Positions 24,018 through 33,080 are shown, counted from the stretch's first letter. The stretch is 64,000 nucleotides of DNA from Glycomyces artemisiae (GCF_003002955.1 NZ_PVTJ01000004.1:372001-436000); one strand, 5' to 3'. Made by a program: numbers and translations. Notes: generated from the letters alone by a model not told the origin.

Positions 24018-25565
24018 TTACTTGTTGAACCAGGCCGTCGAGCCTCCCGGGAGCAGGCCGTCGGTGATCGGGCTGCTGGCCAGGAGAACCTCGGTGCCGT
24101 ACCCGGCGACCGGGACGGGCTCGGCGCCGAAGTTGACGACCGCGACGAGCGCGCCGTTGTCGAACGCGAACGCGTCCTCGCCCGGGTCGGCCAGCCAGGT
24201 CAGGCCGGTGGCCTTGTGCGCTTTGCGGAGCGCGATGGCCGAGCGGTAGAACTCCAGGGTCGAGCCGGGCACGCCGTCCTCGGCCTCGGCCGAGAGCGCG
24301 CCCCAGTCCGCGGGCTGCGGGAGCCAGGACCCATTGGCGCCGAAGCCGAACGAGGAGCCCTCGCGGGTCCACGGCAGCGGCACGCGGCAGCCGTCGCGGC
24401 CGATCTGGGCGCCGCCCGTGCGGAAGAACGTCGGGTCCTCGCGGACCTCCGCGGGCAGGTCGAGGACCTCGTTCAGGCCCAGCTCCTCGCCCTGGTAGAC
24501 GTACACGACGCCCGGGAGCGACAGCAGCAGCTGCGTCGCGGCCTTCGCGCGGGCCAGGCCGAGCTCGCCGCCGCCGTAGCGGGTGACGTGGCGCTGCACG
24601 TCGTGGTTCGACAGCACCCACGTGCACGGCGCGCCGACCCCCGCGTTGTTCGCGATCTCGGAGTCGATGGCCTTGCGGAAGTCCGCGGCGCTGAACGGGG
24701 CGAGCACGAGGTCGAAGTTGAACGCCTGGTGCAGCTCGTCGGGCCGCAGGTACAGGGAGCGGCGCTCGGCCGAGTCGGTCCACGCCTCCGCGACGAAGAT
24801 CCGGTCCCCGTCGTACTCCTCGATGATCGGGCGCCACGAGCGGTAGATGTCGTGCACGCCGTCCTGGTCGAAGAACGGGGCCTGCGTCGTGCCGATCATC
24901 TCGATCGTGCCGTCGCCGCCGGTGTCCGGGAGGCCGTCGGCCTTGACCATGCCGTGCGCGACGTCGATGCGGAAGCCGTCCACGCCCCGGTCGAGCCAGA
25001 ACCGCAGCACCGACTGGAACTCGGCGTGGACCTCCGGGTTGTCCCAGTTCAGGTCCGGCTGCGAGGCGTCGAACAGGTGCAGGTACCACTGCTTGCCGTC
25101 GTCGGTCTTCGTCCACGCCGGGCCGCCGAAGATCGACTGCCAGTTGTTCGGCGGCACCTCGGGATCGACGACGTCGCGGAAGTGGTAGCGCTCTCGCTCC
25201 GGCGAGCCGGGTGCCGCAGCGAGCGCGGCCTGGAACCACGCGTGCTCCGAGGAGGTGTGGTTGGGGACGAGGTCCACGATGAGGCGGATGCCCGCGGCGT
25301 GCGCGTCGGCGAGCATCCGGTCGAAGTCGTCGAGGTCGCCGAAGCGCGGGTCGATGCGGCGGTAGTCGGACACGTCGTAGCCCGCGTCCTTCTGGGGCGA
25401 GGCGAAGCACGGCGACAGCCACACGGCGTCGACGCCGAGCGCCGCGAGGTAGGGGATCCGGGAGCGGATGCCCTCCAGATCGCCCATGCCGTCGCCGTCC
25501 GCGTCGGCGAAGGAGCGCGGGTACACCTGGTAGATGACCGCGTCGCGCCACCAGTGTTCACTCAT
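24018..25565 (-). CDS. GH13 alpha-glucosidase (oligo-1,6-glucosidase type)
   Basis: 515 residues, no signal peptide. GH13 regions are all present: DLVPNHTS, GFRIDVAHGM (nucleophile D201), FVAEAW (acid/base E260) and LSNHDVQRH (D322). The start WWRDAVIYQVYPRSFADADGDGMGDL is typical of subfamilies 13_17/13_23/13_30 that split alpha-glucosides such as maltose or isomaltose inside the cell. It is 15 bases downstream of the LacI gene and co-transcribed with it, next to a divergent maltose-type importer. The locus is a simple uptake-and-hydrolysis unit. Confidence 0.9.
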   Translation of the reverse strand: MSEHWWRDAVIYQVYPRSFADADGDGMGDLEGIRSRIPYLAALGVDAVWLSPCFASPQKDAGYDVSDYRRIDPRFGDLDDFDRMLADAHAAGIRLIVDLVPNHTSSEHAWFQAALAAAPGSPERERYHFRDVVDPEVPPNNWQSIFGGPAWTKTDDGKQWYLHLFDASQPDLNWDNPEVHAEFQSVLRFWLDRGVDGFRIDVAHGMVKADGLPDTGGDGTIEMIGTTQAPFFDQDGVHDIYRSWRPIIEEYDGDRIFVAEAWTDSAERRSLYLRPDELHQAFNFDLVLAPFSAADFRKAIDSEIANNAGVGAPCTWVLSNHDVQRHVTRYGGGELGLARAKAATQLLLSLPGVVYVYQGEELGLNEVLDLPAEVREDPTFFRTGGAQIGRDGCRVPLPWTREGSSFGFGANGSWLPQPADWGALSAEAEDGVPGSTLEFYRSAIALRKAHKATGLTWLADPGEDAFAFDNGALVAVVNFGAEPVPVAGYGTEVLLASSPITDGLLPGGSTAWFNK

Positions 25566-25580
25566 CGGGGGGATTCCCTT

Positions 25581-26582
25581 TCAGTCTTCTCGGGGTGCCG
25601 CACCGGTGGACCCGCGTACGACCAGTTCGGGCCGGAACAGGTATTCCGACGACGGGGTGGGCTGCCCGGCGATCTCGTCGAGCAGGGCCCGCGCGGCGGC
25701 GGTGGCGATGTCGCGCACCGGCTGCCGCACGGTCGTGAGCGGGGGGTTGGTGTGGGCGATGAGCGGCGAGTCGTCGTAGCCCACGACTGAAAAGTCTTGC
25801 GGGACGTTGAGGCCGCGCTCCTCGGCGGCGCGGATCGCGCCGAGCGCCATCATGTCCGAGCCGCAGACCACGGCGGTCGCGCCGCGGTCGATGAGGCGCG
25901 ACGCGGCGGCGTGCCCGCCCTGCTCGCCGAAGAGGGTCAGCTCGATGAGCTCGGGGCCGACGTGCTGCATGGCGGCGCGGTAGCCGGAGATCTTGCGGCG
26001 CACCGGCCAGTACCGGTCCGGGCCCGAGACGAGGCCGATCCTCTTGTGGCCCAGGCCGGCCAGGTGCTCGACCGCGATGCGGGCCGCGACCGTGTCGTCG
26101 CAGGAGAACGAGGCGGCCTCCACGCCCTCGGGGTGGCCGGTGACGAAGGCCACCGGGAGCCGCTTGTCCTTGAGCTCTTGGTAGCGTTCGGTGCTCGCGG
26201 CCGTGTCCGCGTGCAAGCCTGAAACGAAGATGATCCCGGCGACGGCCCGCTCGCGGAGCATCTCCACGAACTCGTCCTCCGAGACCCCGCCGGGGGTCTG
26301 CGTGCACAGCACCGGGGTGTACCCCGAGCCAGCGAGGACGTTGGAGATCGTCTGCGCGTAGAGCGGGAAGATCGGGTTCTCCAGTTCGGGCACGACCAGG
26401 CCGATCAGGCCGATGGCGTGCTTGCGCAGGGCCTGGGGGCGTTCATAGCCGAGCACGTCGAGGGCAGTGAGGACGGACTGTCGGGTCTGCTGACCGACCC
26501 CGGGCTTGTCGTTGAGCACCCGGGACACCGTTGCCTCACTGACCCCGGCCTGCCGGGCGATGTCAGAGAGTCGAAGCCGCAT
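25581..26582 (-). CDS. LacI-family repressor of the alpha-glucoside locus
   Basis: 333 residues from ATG 26582. The N-terminal helix-turn-helix reads LRLSDIARQAGVSEATVSRVLNDKPGV, followed by the hinge and a periplasmic-binding-type sensor domain (IGLVVPELENPIFP, VVGYDDSPLIAHTNPPLTTVRQP). It precedes the GH13 gene and diverges from the importer operon. By family and position it should repress both until an alpha-glucoside binds. A pair of TTGC-type half-sites in the shared promoter is a plausible target. Confidence 0.88.
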   Translation of the reverse strand: MRLRLSDIARQAGVSEATVSRVLNDKPGVGQQTRQSVLTALDVLGYERPQALRKHAIGLIGLVVPELENPIFPLYAQTISNVLAGSGYTPVLCTQTPGGVSEDEFVEMLRERAVAGIIFVSGLHADTAASTERYQELKDKRLPVAFVTGHPEGVEAASFSCDDTVAARIAVEHLAGLGHKRIGLVSGPDRYWPVRRKISGYRAAMQHVGPELIELTLFGEQGGHAAASRLIDRGATAVVCGSDMMALGAIRAAEERGLNVPQDFSVVGYDDSPLIAHTNPPLTTVRQPVRDIATAAARALLDEIAGQPTPSSEYLFRPELVVRGSTGAAPRED

Positions 26583-26607
26583 GATGACAGACTAGCCTAT
26601 CTGAAAG

Positions 26608-26628
26608 TTGGCAACAGTTTGGTTGCAA
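26608..26628. promoter_or_regulatory. Candidate LacI/MalR operator
   Basis: TTGGCAAC (26608-26615) and GTTGCAA (26622-26628) stand one to two helical turns apart just upstream of the LacI gene. TTGCAA-type half-sites are common for LacI regulators of maltose genes in actinobacteria. The assignment is by position and resemblance only. Confidence 0.4.
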
Positions 26629-26735
26629 GGCTTTCCTGATTCTGAAACATCTTGCTAATGTCGTAGGACGCCGGGACGCGAGTCCCGCACCAGCGGCCCC
26701 CGCCCCGGGGCCCCTCAATGAGGAGAAAAGAAGAC

Positions 26736-27968
26736 ATGCGCAGAAGGACCCTGGGTATCACCGCCGTCTCCGCCGCCGCCCTCGGTGCGGCCGCCGCCTG
26801 CGGCGACGACTCCGACAGCGGCTCGGACACCGGCACGGAGTTCTCCGGCGAGCTCGTCATCTGGGCCGACGAGACCCGCACCCCCGTGCTCAAGGAGTTC
26901 GTCAAGGACTTCGAGTCCACCGTCGGCGTGAAGGTCACCGTCGAAGAGCACGTCGAGACCCTCCGGCAGGACTTCCTCACCGCCGCCGAGCAGGGCCAGG
27001 GCCCCGACATCGTCGTGGGCGCCCACGACTGGGCCGGGCAGTACGCCGCCGCCGGCGCCGTCGCCCCCATCACCCTCACCGCCGACCAGCAGTCCGCCCT
27101 CAACGAGACCGCCGTCAAGGCCTTCACCGTCGACGGCAACCTCTACGGCGTCGCCTACGCCCTGGAGAACCTGGGCCTCATCCGCAACACCGCGCTCGCC
27201 CCCGAAGCGCCCGCCACCTTCGAGGAGCTCGTCGCCGCCGGCCAGGCCGCGGGCACCGACGAGGTCCTCACCATGGAGGTCGGCGTCGACGGCAACGCCT
27301 ACAGCGCCTACCCGCTGTTCGCCTCCATGGGCGGCTACCTGTTCAAGGACGACGGCGCGGGCAACCTCGACCCGAGCGACGTCGGCGTCGACTCCCCCGG
27401 CGGCGTCGCCGCGTTCGAGAAGTTCGCCGAGCTCGGCGCCTCGGGCGTCCTCAAGACCACCTTCGACGCCTCCAACGTCATCCCGTTCTTCGTCGACGGC
27501 AAGACCGCGTTCATGATCTCCGGCCCCTGGGCCCTCACCGACGTCCAGGGCGCGGGCCTCGAATACGAGGTCACCGCCATCCCCGGCTTCGAGGGCCAGG
27601 GCCCCGCCTCGCCGTTCCTCGGCGTCCAGGGCTTCTACGTCGCCTCCGGCGCCAAGAACGCCGTGTTCGCGCAGGAGTTCGTCACCAACTACGTCCTCAC
27701 CGAGGACCTCCAGCTCAAGCTCGCCGAAGCGGGCGGGCGCCTCCCCGCGCTCACCGCCGCCGCCGAGACCTACGCCGAGGGCAACGCCGACGCGCAGGGC
27801 TTCGCCGCCGCGGGCGAGAACGCCGTCCCCATGCCGAACATCCCCGCCATGGACTCCGTCTGGGAGCCCTTCGGCCGCGCCGAGGCCGACGCCATCGACG
27901 GCACCACGCCGGGCGCCGACGCGGCCGCGACCGCCGCGCAGACCATCCGCGACGCCGTCGGCGCGTAG
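26736..27968 (+). CDS. Maltose/maltodextrin-type substrate-binding lipoprotein
   Basis: 410 residues from ATG 26736; GAGGAG precedes it, and the in-frame ATG 26718 overlaps that site and is less likely. Signal peptide with lipobox GAAAAC. The mature part is a MalE-like solute-binding protein: ELVIWADETRTPVLKEFV, GPDIVVGAHDWAGQYAAAG, DGNLYGVAYALENLGLI, FMISGPWAL. It captures alpha-glucosides outside the membrane and feeds the two permeases that follow. It is first and probably most highly expressed in the operon. Confidence 0.9.
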   Translation: MRRRTLGITAVSAAALGAAAACGDDSDSGSDTGTEFSGELVIWADETRTPVLKEFVKDFESTVGVKVTVEEHVETLRQDFLTAAEQGQGPDIVVGAHDWAGQYAAAGAVAPITLTADQQSALNETAVKAFTVDGNLYGVAYALENLGLIRNTALAPEAPATFEELVAAGQAAGTDEVLTMEVGVDGNAYSAYPLFASMGGYLFKDDGAGNLDPSDVGVDSPGGVAAFEKFAELGASGVLKTTFDASNVIPFFVDGKTAFMISGPWALTDVQGAGLEYEVTAIPGFEGQGPASPFLGVQGFYVASGAKNAVFAQEFVTNYVLTEDLQLKLAEAGGRLPALTAAAETYAEGNADAQGFAAAGENAVPMPNIPAMDSVWEPFGRAEADAIDGTTPGADAAATAAQTIRDAVGA

Positions 27969-28006
27969 CGGCCCTGGCCAGTCCCCGAGCGAAGGAACGC
28001 GCAGCA

Positions 28007-29551
28007 GTGCTCGACCAACGTGCCCAGACGGCCGGATCCACCACCGCCGCAGGCCAGATCACCAAGATCGCGGTGCTCGCGGCGGTGGCCGCGCTGGCCG
28101 TCTGGGCGGCGCTGCCGCTCATCGGCGCCCGGGCCTGGTGGGGCCTGGCCGTCGAGGCGGCCGTCGTCGCGATCGTCTTCTACACCTACCTCCAGCGCCG
28201 GTCCATCCCCCTCAAGTACCTCGTCCCCGGGACGCTCCTGCTCATCGCGTTCCAGATCGCGCCGGTCGTCATGACCGCCGGGACCTCGTTCTCCAACTAC
28301 GGGGACGGGCACCGGACCGACAAGGACGGCGCGATCGAGGCGATCATCGCCGCGGGCGTCCAGCAGACCTCCGGCGGCGCGAACTACCGGCTCGCCGTCG
28401 GCGAGTCCGCCTCCGGGGAGCTCACCCTCCTGCTCACCGACACCGCCGACGGATCCACCTGGGCGGGAACGGAAGAGGGCCTCACCGAGCTCGACGGCGC
28501 GACGGTCGACGCCTCCGGCGCGATCACCGCCGCCCCCGGCTACACCGTGTGGGACCTCGCCGAGCTCAACGAGCGGCAGGCCGAGCTCGCCGAGCTGGCC
28601 GTCCCCACCGGGCCCGAGACCGGCATCAAGGTGCAGGGGCTCTCGGCGTTCGAGGGCACCTCGACGCGCTCATACGACGAGGGCTGCGACTGCATCACCG
28701 ACTCGGAGACGGGCACCGTCTGGTACGCCGACAACGAGGAGGGCAGCTTCCTCACCGAGGACGGGCAGGCCGCGCTCGTCGGCTGGCGCGTCAACATCGG
28801 CTTCGACAACTACCTGTCCGTCATCACCGACCCCGACATCCGCGGGCCGTTCCTCGGCGTCTTCGCCTGGAACGTCATGTTCGCGGCCGGGTCGGTCCTG
28901 TTCACCTTCGTGATCGGCCTCGGCACCGCCATGGCCCTGAACAAGCCGTCGATGCGCGGCACCAAGGTGTACCGGACGCTCATGATCCTGCCGTACGCCA
29001 TGCCGTCGTTCGCGATGCTGCTGGTGTGGGCGCAGATGTTCAACCGCGACTACGGGCTCGTCAACGAGCTGTTCGGGCTGAGCGTCAACTGGTACGGCGA
29101 AACGTGGGCCGCCCGCGCGATGGTCCTCATCGCGAACACGTGGCTCGGCTGGCCGTACATGTTCCTCATCTCCCTCGGCGCGCTCCAGGCGCTCCCGACC
29201 GACTCCCTTGAGGCCGCGAAGATCGACGGCGCGACGGGCGTGACGGCGTTCCGCAAGATCACGCTGCCGCTGCTGCTCATCGCGCTCACGCCGCTGCTCA
29301 TCTCGTCGTTCGCGTTCAACTTCAACAACTTCAACGCGATCCAGCTGCTCAGCGGCGGCAACCCGTTCCCCGCGGGCGAGTCCGTCGGCGGCACCGACCT
29401 GCTCATCACGTACGCGTTCCGCCAGGCGTTCGGCGCCACCACCGCCGACTACGGCTTCGCGAGCGCGGTCAGCGTGTTCATCTTCCTGATCGTCGCCACG
29501 ATCTCGGCGGTCATGTTCCGGACCACCCGCAGCCAGGAGGACGTGTACTGA
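28007..29551 (+). CDS. MalF-type permease with large extracytoplasmic loop
   Basis: 514 residues from GTG 28007. Helices near the N-terminus (about 17-36, 40-60, 70-90) are followed by an extracytoplasmic insert of about 165 residues, then the six-helix permease core with the EAA loop near LEAAKIDGATGVTAFRKITLPLL. The insert equals in position and size the P2 loop of enterobacterial MalF, which contacts the binding protein; most actinobacterial sugar permeases lack it. It overlaps the next gene by one base. Confidence 0.9.
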   Translation: MLDQRAQTAGSTTAAGQITKIAVLAAVAALAVWAALPLIGARAWWGLAVEAAVVAIVFYTYLQRRSIPLKYLVPGTLLLIAFQIAPVVMTAGTSFSNYGDGHRTDKDGAIEAIIAAGVQQTSGGANYRLAVGESASGELTLLLTDTADGSTWAGTEEGLTELDGATVDASGAITAAPGYTVWDLAELNERQAELAELAVPTGPETGIKVQGLSAFEGTSTRSYDEGCDCITDSETGTVWYADNEEGSFLTEDGQAALVGWRVNIGFDNYLSVITDPDIRGPFLGVFAWNVMFAAGSVLFTFVIGLGTAMALNKPSMRGTKVYRTLMILPYAMPSFAMLLVWAQMFNRDYGLVNELFGLSVNWYGETWAARAMVLIANTWLGWPYMFLISLGALQALPTDSLEAAKIDGATGVTAFRKITLPLLLIALTPLLISSFAFNFNNFNAIQLLSGGNPFPAGESVGGTDLLITYAFRQAFGATTADYGFASAVSVFIFLIVATISAVMFRTTRSQEDVY

Positions 29552-30429
29552 TGGCGACTGTGAAGCGGCGCAAGCGGCCGGGCTGGATCGCCGAGTTCGG
29601 GTGGCGGCACCTCGTGGCCGTGGCGGTCCTGGTGTTCGGGCTCGTGCCGATCCTGTACGTGGTGTCGGCGGCGTTCAATCCGAAGGGGACGCTGTCGGCG
29701 ACGAGCCTGCTCCCGACCGATTTCTCGCTGGTGTCCTTCGACCGCTTGTTCTCGGACCCGAACATCCCGTTCGCGTCGTGGTTCGCGAACTCGCTGATGA
29801 TCGCCGTCCCGGCGGCGTTCATCTCGATCCTCATCTCCTCCCTTGCGGCGTACGCGTTCAGCCGGTTCCGGTTCCGGGGGCGGCGGCCGATGCTGCTGTT
29901 CCTGCTGCTGATCCAGATGTTCCCGGCGTTCCTGTCGGTGGTGGCGCTGTACCTGATCTTCGGCGCGATCGGGGAGTTCTACCCGGTGGCGGGCCTGAAC
30001 ACGAAGCTCGGGCTGATGCTCGTGTACATGGGCGGCGCGCTCGGCGTCTCGACGTGGCTCATGAAGGGCTTCTTCGACACGATCCCGAAGGAGCTCGACG
30101 AGGCGGCGACGATCGACGGCGCCTCGCACGCGCAGATCTTCTTCGGGATGATCCTGCCGCTCGCGGCGCCGATCATCGCGATCTCGGGGATCCTCGCGTT
30201 CGTGGGCACGATGAACGACTTCATCCTGGCGTCGCTGTTCCTCACCGACCGCCCGGAGATGACCCTCGCGGTGGGCCTGAAGACCTTGACGGCCGACAAC
30301 TCGCCCGCCTCGTACTTCGGCATCTTCGCGGCGGGCACGCTCCTGACCTCGATCCTCACGGTCGCGGTCTTCATGAGCCTGCAGCGCTACATCGTCTCGG
30401 GCCTCACCGGCGGCGCCGTCAAGGGTTAA
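29551..30429 (+). CDS. MalG-type permease
   Basis: 292 residues, start overlapping the stop of the MalF-type gene (TGATG). Six predicted helices and an EAA loop (LDEAATIDGASHAQIFFGMILPLAAP). C-terminus ends in YIVSGLTGGAVKG, the MalG signature that touches the ATPase subunit. No ATP-binding gene follows; the operon ends in a strong hairpin. A shared MsiK-type ATPase encoded elsewhere is probable. Confidence 0.9.
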   Translation: MATVKRRKRPGWIAEFGWRHLVAVAVLVFGLVPILYVVSAAFNPKGTLSATSLLPTDFSLVSFDRLFSDPNIPFASWFANSLMIAVPAAFISILISSLAAYAFSRFRFRGRRPMLLFLLLIQMFPAFLSVVALYLIFGAIGEFYPVAGLNTKLGLMLVYMGGALGVSTWLMKGFFDTIPKELDEAATIDGASHAQIFFGMILPLAAPIIAISGILAFVGTMNDFILASLFLTDRPEMTLAVGLKTLTADNSPASYFGIFAAGTLLTSILTVAVFMSLQRYIVSGLTGGAVKG

Positions 30430-30464
30430 GACTCTGCTCGACACGCGCCCTCCGGGGCGCACCG

Positions 30465-30505
30465 GGCCCGGACCAGGGGGAGCCTCCCTCCCCTGGGTCC
30501 GGGCC
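30465..30505. terminator. Bidirectional terminator
   Basis: Long GC-rich stem (GGCCCGGACC with GGTCCGGGCC and further G-C pairs, one bulged G) between the convergent importer operon and the hypothetical gene at 30523. Confidence 0.8.
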
Positions 30506-30522
30506 TGTTCGCGTCCAAGGGG

Positions 30523-30918
30523 TCAGATGTCGCGGCTTTCGATGAGTTCCCGGAGGAGGCCGACGGGTTCTTTGAGGTCGGCGTACTCCTCCAGTTCGAT
30601 GACGCGGGACTGGAGCTGTTCGAGGCCGAAGGCGACGACGGCGATGTCCTCGGCGGGGGATTCGAGGAGGTCGATGACGCGGTCCATGAGGCGGAGGGCG
30701 TCGCCGAGCGTGCGGAGGTCGTCGGCGTTCTGGGTGCGGGCGCCGGGCTGGGTGTTGAGGGTGACGGCGTCGGGGTCGTCGACGGCGGGGCGGCGGTCGC
30801 CGGTGAGGCGGTCCCAGTTGGCGCGGCGCTCCTCGTGGAAACGGGCGAGGCCCGCGCGGAGCAGGACGGCGCGGGCGACGAGTTCGACTCGTTCGCCGGG
30901 CGGGAAGGCGGCGGCCAT
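30523..30918 (-). CDS. Hypothetical helical protein
   Basis: 131 residues, helical and charged, without membrane segments or cysteines. Start ATG 30918 lies 14 bases after the stop of the small gene upstream, suggesting an operon. Segments such as LGDALRLMDRVIDLLESPAEDIA and FGLEQLQSRVIELEEY look like a helical bundle. No family is recognised. Confidence 0.55.
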   Translation of the reverse strand: MAAAFPPGERVELVARAVLLRAGLARFHEERRANWDRLTGDRRPAVDDPDAVTLNTQPGARTQNADDLRTLGDALRLMDRVIDLLESPAEDIAVVAFGLEQLQSRVIELEEYADLKEPVGLLRELIESRDI

Positions 30919-30932
30919 TCGGGGACCGCCGC

Positions 30933-31115
30933 TCAGGACCAGTGCGGGGGGCGCTCGGCGAGGAGGTCGAGGTCGCGGGCGGAGAGTTCGCGCCGGGTGC
31001 GACGGGGGGCGGGGGCCTCGCCCCAGCCGCGGTCGGTGTCGTCGGAGGTCTGGTCCGGGAGCACCGAGAAGTCCTCGTCGAGTTCGACGGAACGGTCGTC
31101 ATCGGAGACTGCCAT
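30933..31115 (-). CDS. Small hypothetical protein
   Basis: 60 residues: an acidic first half, then basic RRTRRELSARDLDLLAERPPHWS. No family is recognised. Codon use and position directly before the helical protein favour a real gene. Confidence 0.5.
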   Translation of the reverse strand: MAVSDDDRSVELDEDFSVLPDQTSDDTDRGWGEAPAPRRTRRELSARDLDLLAERPPHWS

Positions 31116-31157
31116 GCACCGACTGTACGTCAGGGAGTCCCGCCCGGTGCAACGGCG

Positions 31158-31194
31158 AGGCCCTGAACACCCGGTGAACGGGTGGTCAGGGCCT
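31158..31194. terminator. Terminator of copZ-csoR unit
   Basis: AGGCCCTGA-CACCCG pairs with CGGGTG-TCAGGGCCT around a 5-nt loop with one mismatch, 14 bases after the copZ stop. Confidence 0.75.
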
Positions 31195-31207
31195 ATGGCG
31201 CGGGTCC

Positions 31208-31420
31208 TTATTCGGCGACGCCGACGAGCTCGTAGCCGGCCTCGTCGACCGCTTCGCGGACCTGGTCCTCGGTGAGGGCGGCCTCGCTGGTGACGGTGAC
31301 CTTGCCGGTGTCGAGGGCGACGTCGACGCCGGAGACGCCGGGGAGGGCGGTGAGTTCGGAGGTGACGCTGCCGGCGCAGTGGCCGCAGGTCATGCCCTTG
31401 ACGACGTAGACGGTTTCCAT
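31208..31420 (-). CDS. copZ: Copper chaperone, heavy-metal-associated domain
   Basis: 70 residues, one HMA domain with metal motif MTCGHC at residues 10-15. It binds Cu(I) in the cytoplasm and hands it to an exporting ATPase or to CsoR; no P-type ATPase gene is nearby. Twelve bases separate it from the csoR-type gene upstream, so both share the CsoR operator. Confidence 0.9.
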   Translation of the reverse strand: METVYVVKGMTCGHCAGSVTSELTALPGVSGVDVALDTGKVTVTSEAALTEDQVREAVDEAGYELVGVAE

Positions 31421-31432
31421 GTGGACTCCTTG

Positions 31433-31777
31433 TCAGGTTCTGAGCAGGCGGGCCACCGCGTCCGAGGCTTCCTTCACCTTGGCTTCGGCGGCGGTCGGGT
31501 CACCGGAGGTCTGCGCCTCGGCGACGCAGTGGGCCAGGTGGCCTTCGAGGAGGTTGATGGCGACGGCTTGGAGCCCCTTGGTGGACGCGGAGATCTGGGT
31601 CAGGATGTCGATGCAGTACTGGTCGTCGTCGACCATCCGCTGGATGCCGCGGATCTGGCCTTCGATGCGCTTGAGGCGGCGCGTGAGCGCGGCCTTGTCG
31701 CCGTGGTACCAGTAGTGCTCGTGCCCGCTCCCGCTGTCGTCGGCCTCAGGGGCGTGCGCGGTGTCGTCGCTAGCCAT
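31433..31777 (-). CDS. csoR: CsoR-family copper-sensing repressor
   Basis: 114 residues. The family signature LTRRLKRIEGQIRGIQRMV is followed by the Cu(I) ligands C55, H80 and C84 (spacing C-x24-H-x3-C). The N-terminus adds about 25 residues with His-rich HEHYWYH. It should leave its operator when Cu(I) binds, switching on itself and copZ. A perfect operator-like palindrome lies 25 bases upstream. Confidence 0.92.
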   Translation of the reverse strand: MASDDTAHAPEADDSGSGHEHYWYHGDKAALTRRLKRIEGQIRGIQRMVDDDQYCIDILTQISASTKGLQAVAINLLEGHLAHCVAEAQTSGDPTAAEAKVKEASDAVARLLRT

Positions 31778-31802
31778 GTCGCTTCCCTCCAGTCGTCAGT
31801 GT

Positions 31803-31819
31803 ATACCCCTGCGGGGTAT
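31803..31819. promoter_or_regulatory. CsoR operator
   Basis: ATACCCCTGCGGGGTAT, a 17-bp palindrome matching the known CsoR-type operator form (ATACCC ... GGGTAT) upstream of copper operons. Confidence 0.85.
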
Positions 31820-31969
31820 TGCGGCAACTGCTCGTCAGCCTTGAGCAGCGGCCCGTAGTATTCCGTGCCATTGTGCGAGAAATTCTCCCCCCGGCCTTGT
31901 CTGGACGCATATCGGCCTCTAACGTGAACCCGTCGCGTCGGAAACTCGGGGGCACCCCGCACCCGCCGC

Positions 31970-32122
31970 GCGGCACCGCCGAGTCGGCCCGGATCCCGCC
32001 GGGTTCGAGCCGGGGAACCAGCAGTCGGCCGCGTGCAGGGGTCGACGGGGTGAATCGCATGCACGCGTAGGGCGACCCTTCCTTCCGCCCGAACCCGACA
32101 GCTAACCCGGTAGGCGGCCAGA
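31970..32122 (+). ncRNA. c-di-AMP riboswitch (ydaO/yuaA type)
   Basis: Conserved elements appear in order: CCGGGTTCGAGCCGGGGAACC (split by position at about 31999-32019), GGGGTGAATC at 32047-32056, AGGGCGACCCTTCC, and CCGAACCCGACAGCTAACC ending near 32107, followed by CGGTAGGC. These are hallmark strings of the ydaO motif. In actinobacteria this switch often precedes cell-wall hydrolase genes, and binding of c-di-AMP usually turns expression off. The 5' boundary is approximate. Confidence 0.88.
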
Positions 32123-32138
32123 GGAAGGAGCGCATCCC

Positions 32139-33080
32139 TTGGTGCGTACCCGGCGTATCGCCGCCGCCGTCTTGGCCGCGGCACTGGTCCCCGCGACGGC
32201 GGCCCTGTTCACGTCCTCGCAGGCGTCCGCGCAGACGAGCGAGGAGATCCAGGCCGAGATCGACGCGCGCCACGCGGACCTGGAGAAGGTCATCGAGGAC
32301 TACAACGCCAAGCGCGAGGAGCTCGACGACGCCAACGCGCTCATCGCCGAGATCCAGGAGCAGCTCCCGGCGCTGGAGACCGCGGGCCTCGCCGCGCAGG
32401 ACCGGATGGCCGAGATCGCCTCGACCGCCTACACCGGCGGCGACTTCGCGATGGTCAACTCGGTGCTGGCGGGCGACCCGTCGGACTTCGCCGACCGGCT
32501 CATGTACCTGTCGAACCTCTCCGACGCCGAGAACCAGGCGCTCCAGGACTCCCTCGCGCAGATCGAGGAGCTGGAGACCCGCCAAGCGGAGCTGGAGGCG
32601 CTCCAGGAGAGCGCCGACGAGATCCTCGGCGAGATCGAGGAGCAGCAGCAGGAGATCGAGGACGAGATCGACTCCCTCGAAGACGAGTACGCCGACGCGT
32701 ACGCCGAGGAGAACCCCGAGCCCGACTGGGGCGACTACTCGGGCGACTCGGCGGTCGTGGCGTTCGCGTACGACCAGCTCGGCGACGACTACGTCTACGG
32801 CGCTTCGGGTCCGGACGAGTGGGACTGCTCGGGCCTGACGCAGGGCGCGTGGGGCGCCGCCGGCGTGAGCCTCTCGCACAACACCGCGATGCAGTGGGAC
32901 GAGACGGCGCGCATCTCCCGCGACGAGCTCCAGCCGGGCGACCTCATCTTCTACAACGACCTCGGCCACGTGGCGATCTACATCGGGGACGGGCAGATCA
33001 TCCACGCTCCCAACTCGACCACGGTCGTCAAGATCGCCGACATGGACGTCATGTCGATCGACGGGTACGGCCGCCCCTAG
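32139..33080 (+). CDS. Secreted NlpC/P60 peptidoglycan hydrolase with coiled coil
   Basis: 313 residues from TTG 32139 (GTG 32142 is equally possible; GAAGGAG lies at 32124-32130). Signal peptide to ASAQ, a long coiled coil at about 32-190 as in RipA/CwlO-type enzymes, a short acidic linker, and an NlpC/P60 domain at about 205-313 with C230 (WDCSGLTQ) and H277 (GHVAIYIG). It cuts stem peptides outside the cell, probably in cell separation or growth. The upstream c-di-AMP riboswitch ties it to osmotic or wall stress. Confidence 0.9.
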   Translation: MVRTRRIAAAVLAAALVPATAALFTSSQASAQTSEEIQAEIDARHADLEKVIEDYNAKREELDDANALIAEIQEQLPALETAGLAAQDRMAEIASTAYTGGDFAMVNSVLAGDPSDFADRLMYLSNLSDAENQALQDSLAQIEELETRQAELEALQESADEILGEIEEQQQEIEDEIDSLEDEYADAYAEENPEPDWGDYSGDSAVVAFAYDQLGDDYVYGASGPDEWDCSGLTQGAWGAAGVSLSHNTAMQWDETARISRDELQPGDLIFYNDLGHVAIYIGDGQIIHAPNSTTVVKIADMDVMSIDGYGRP

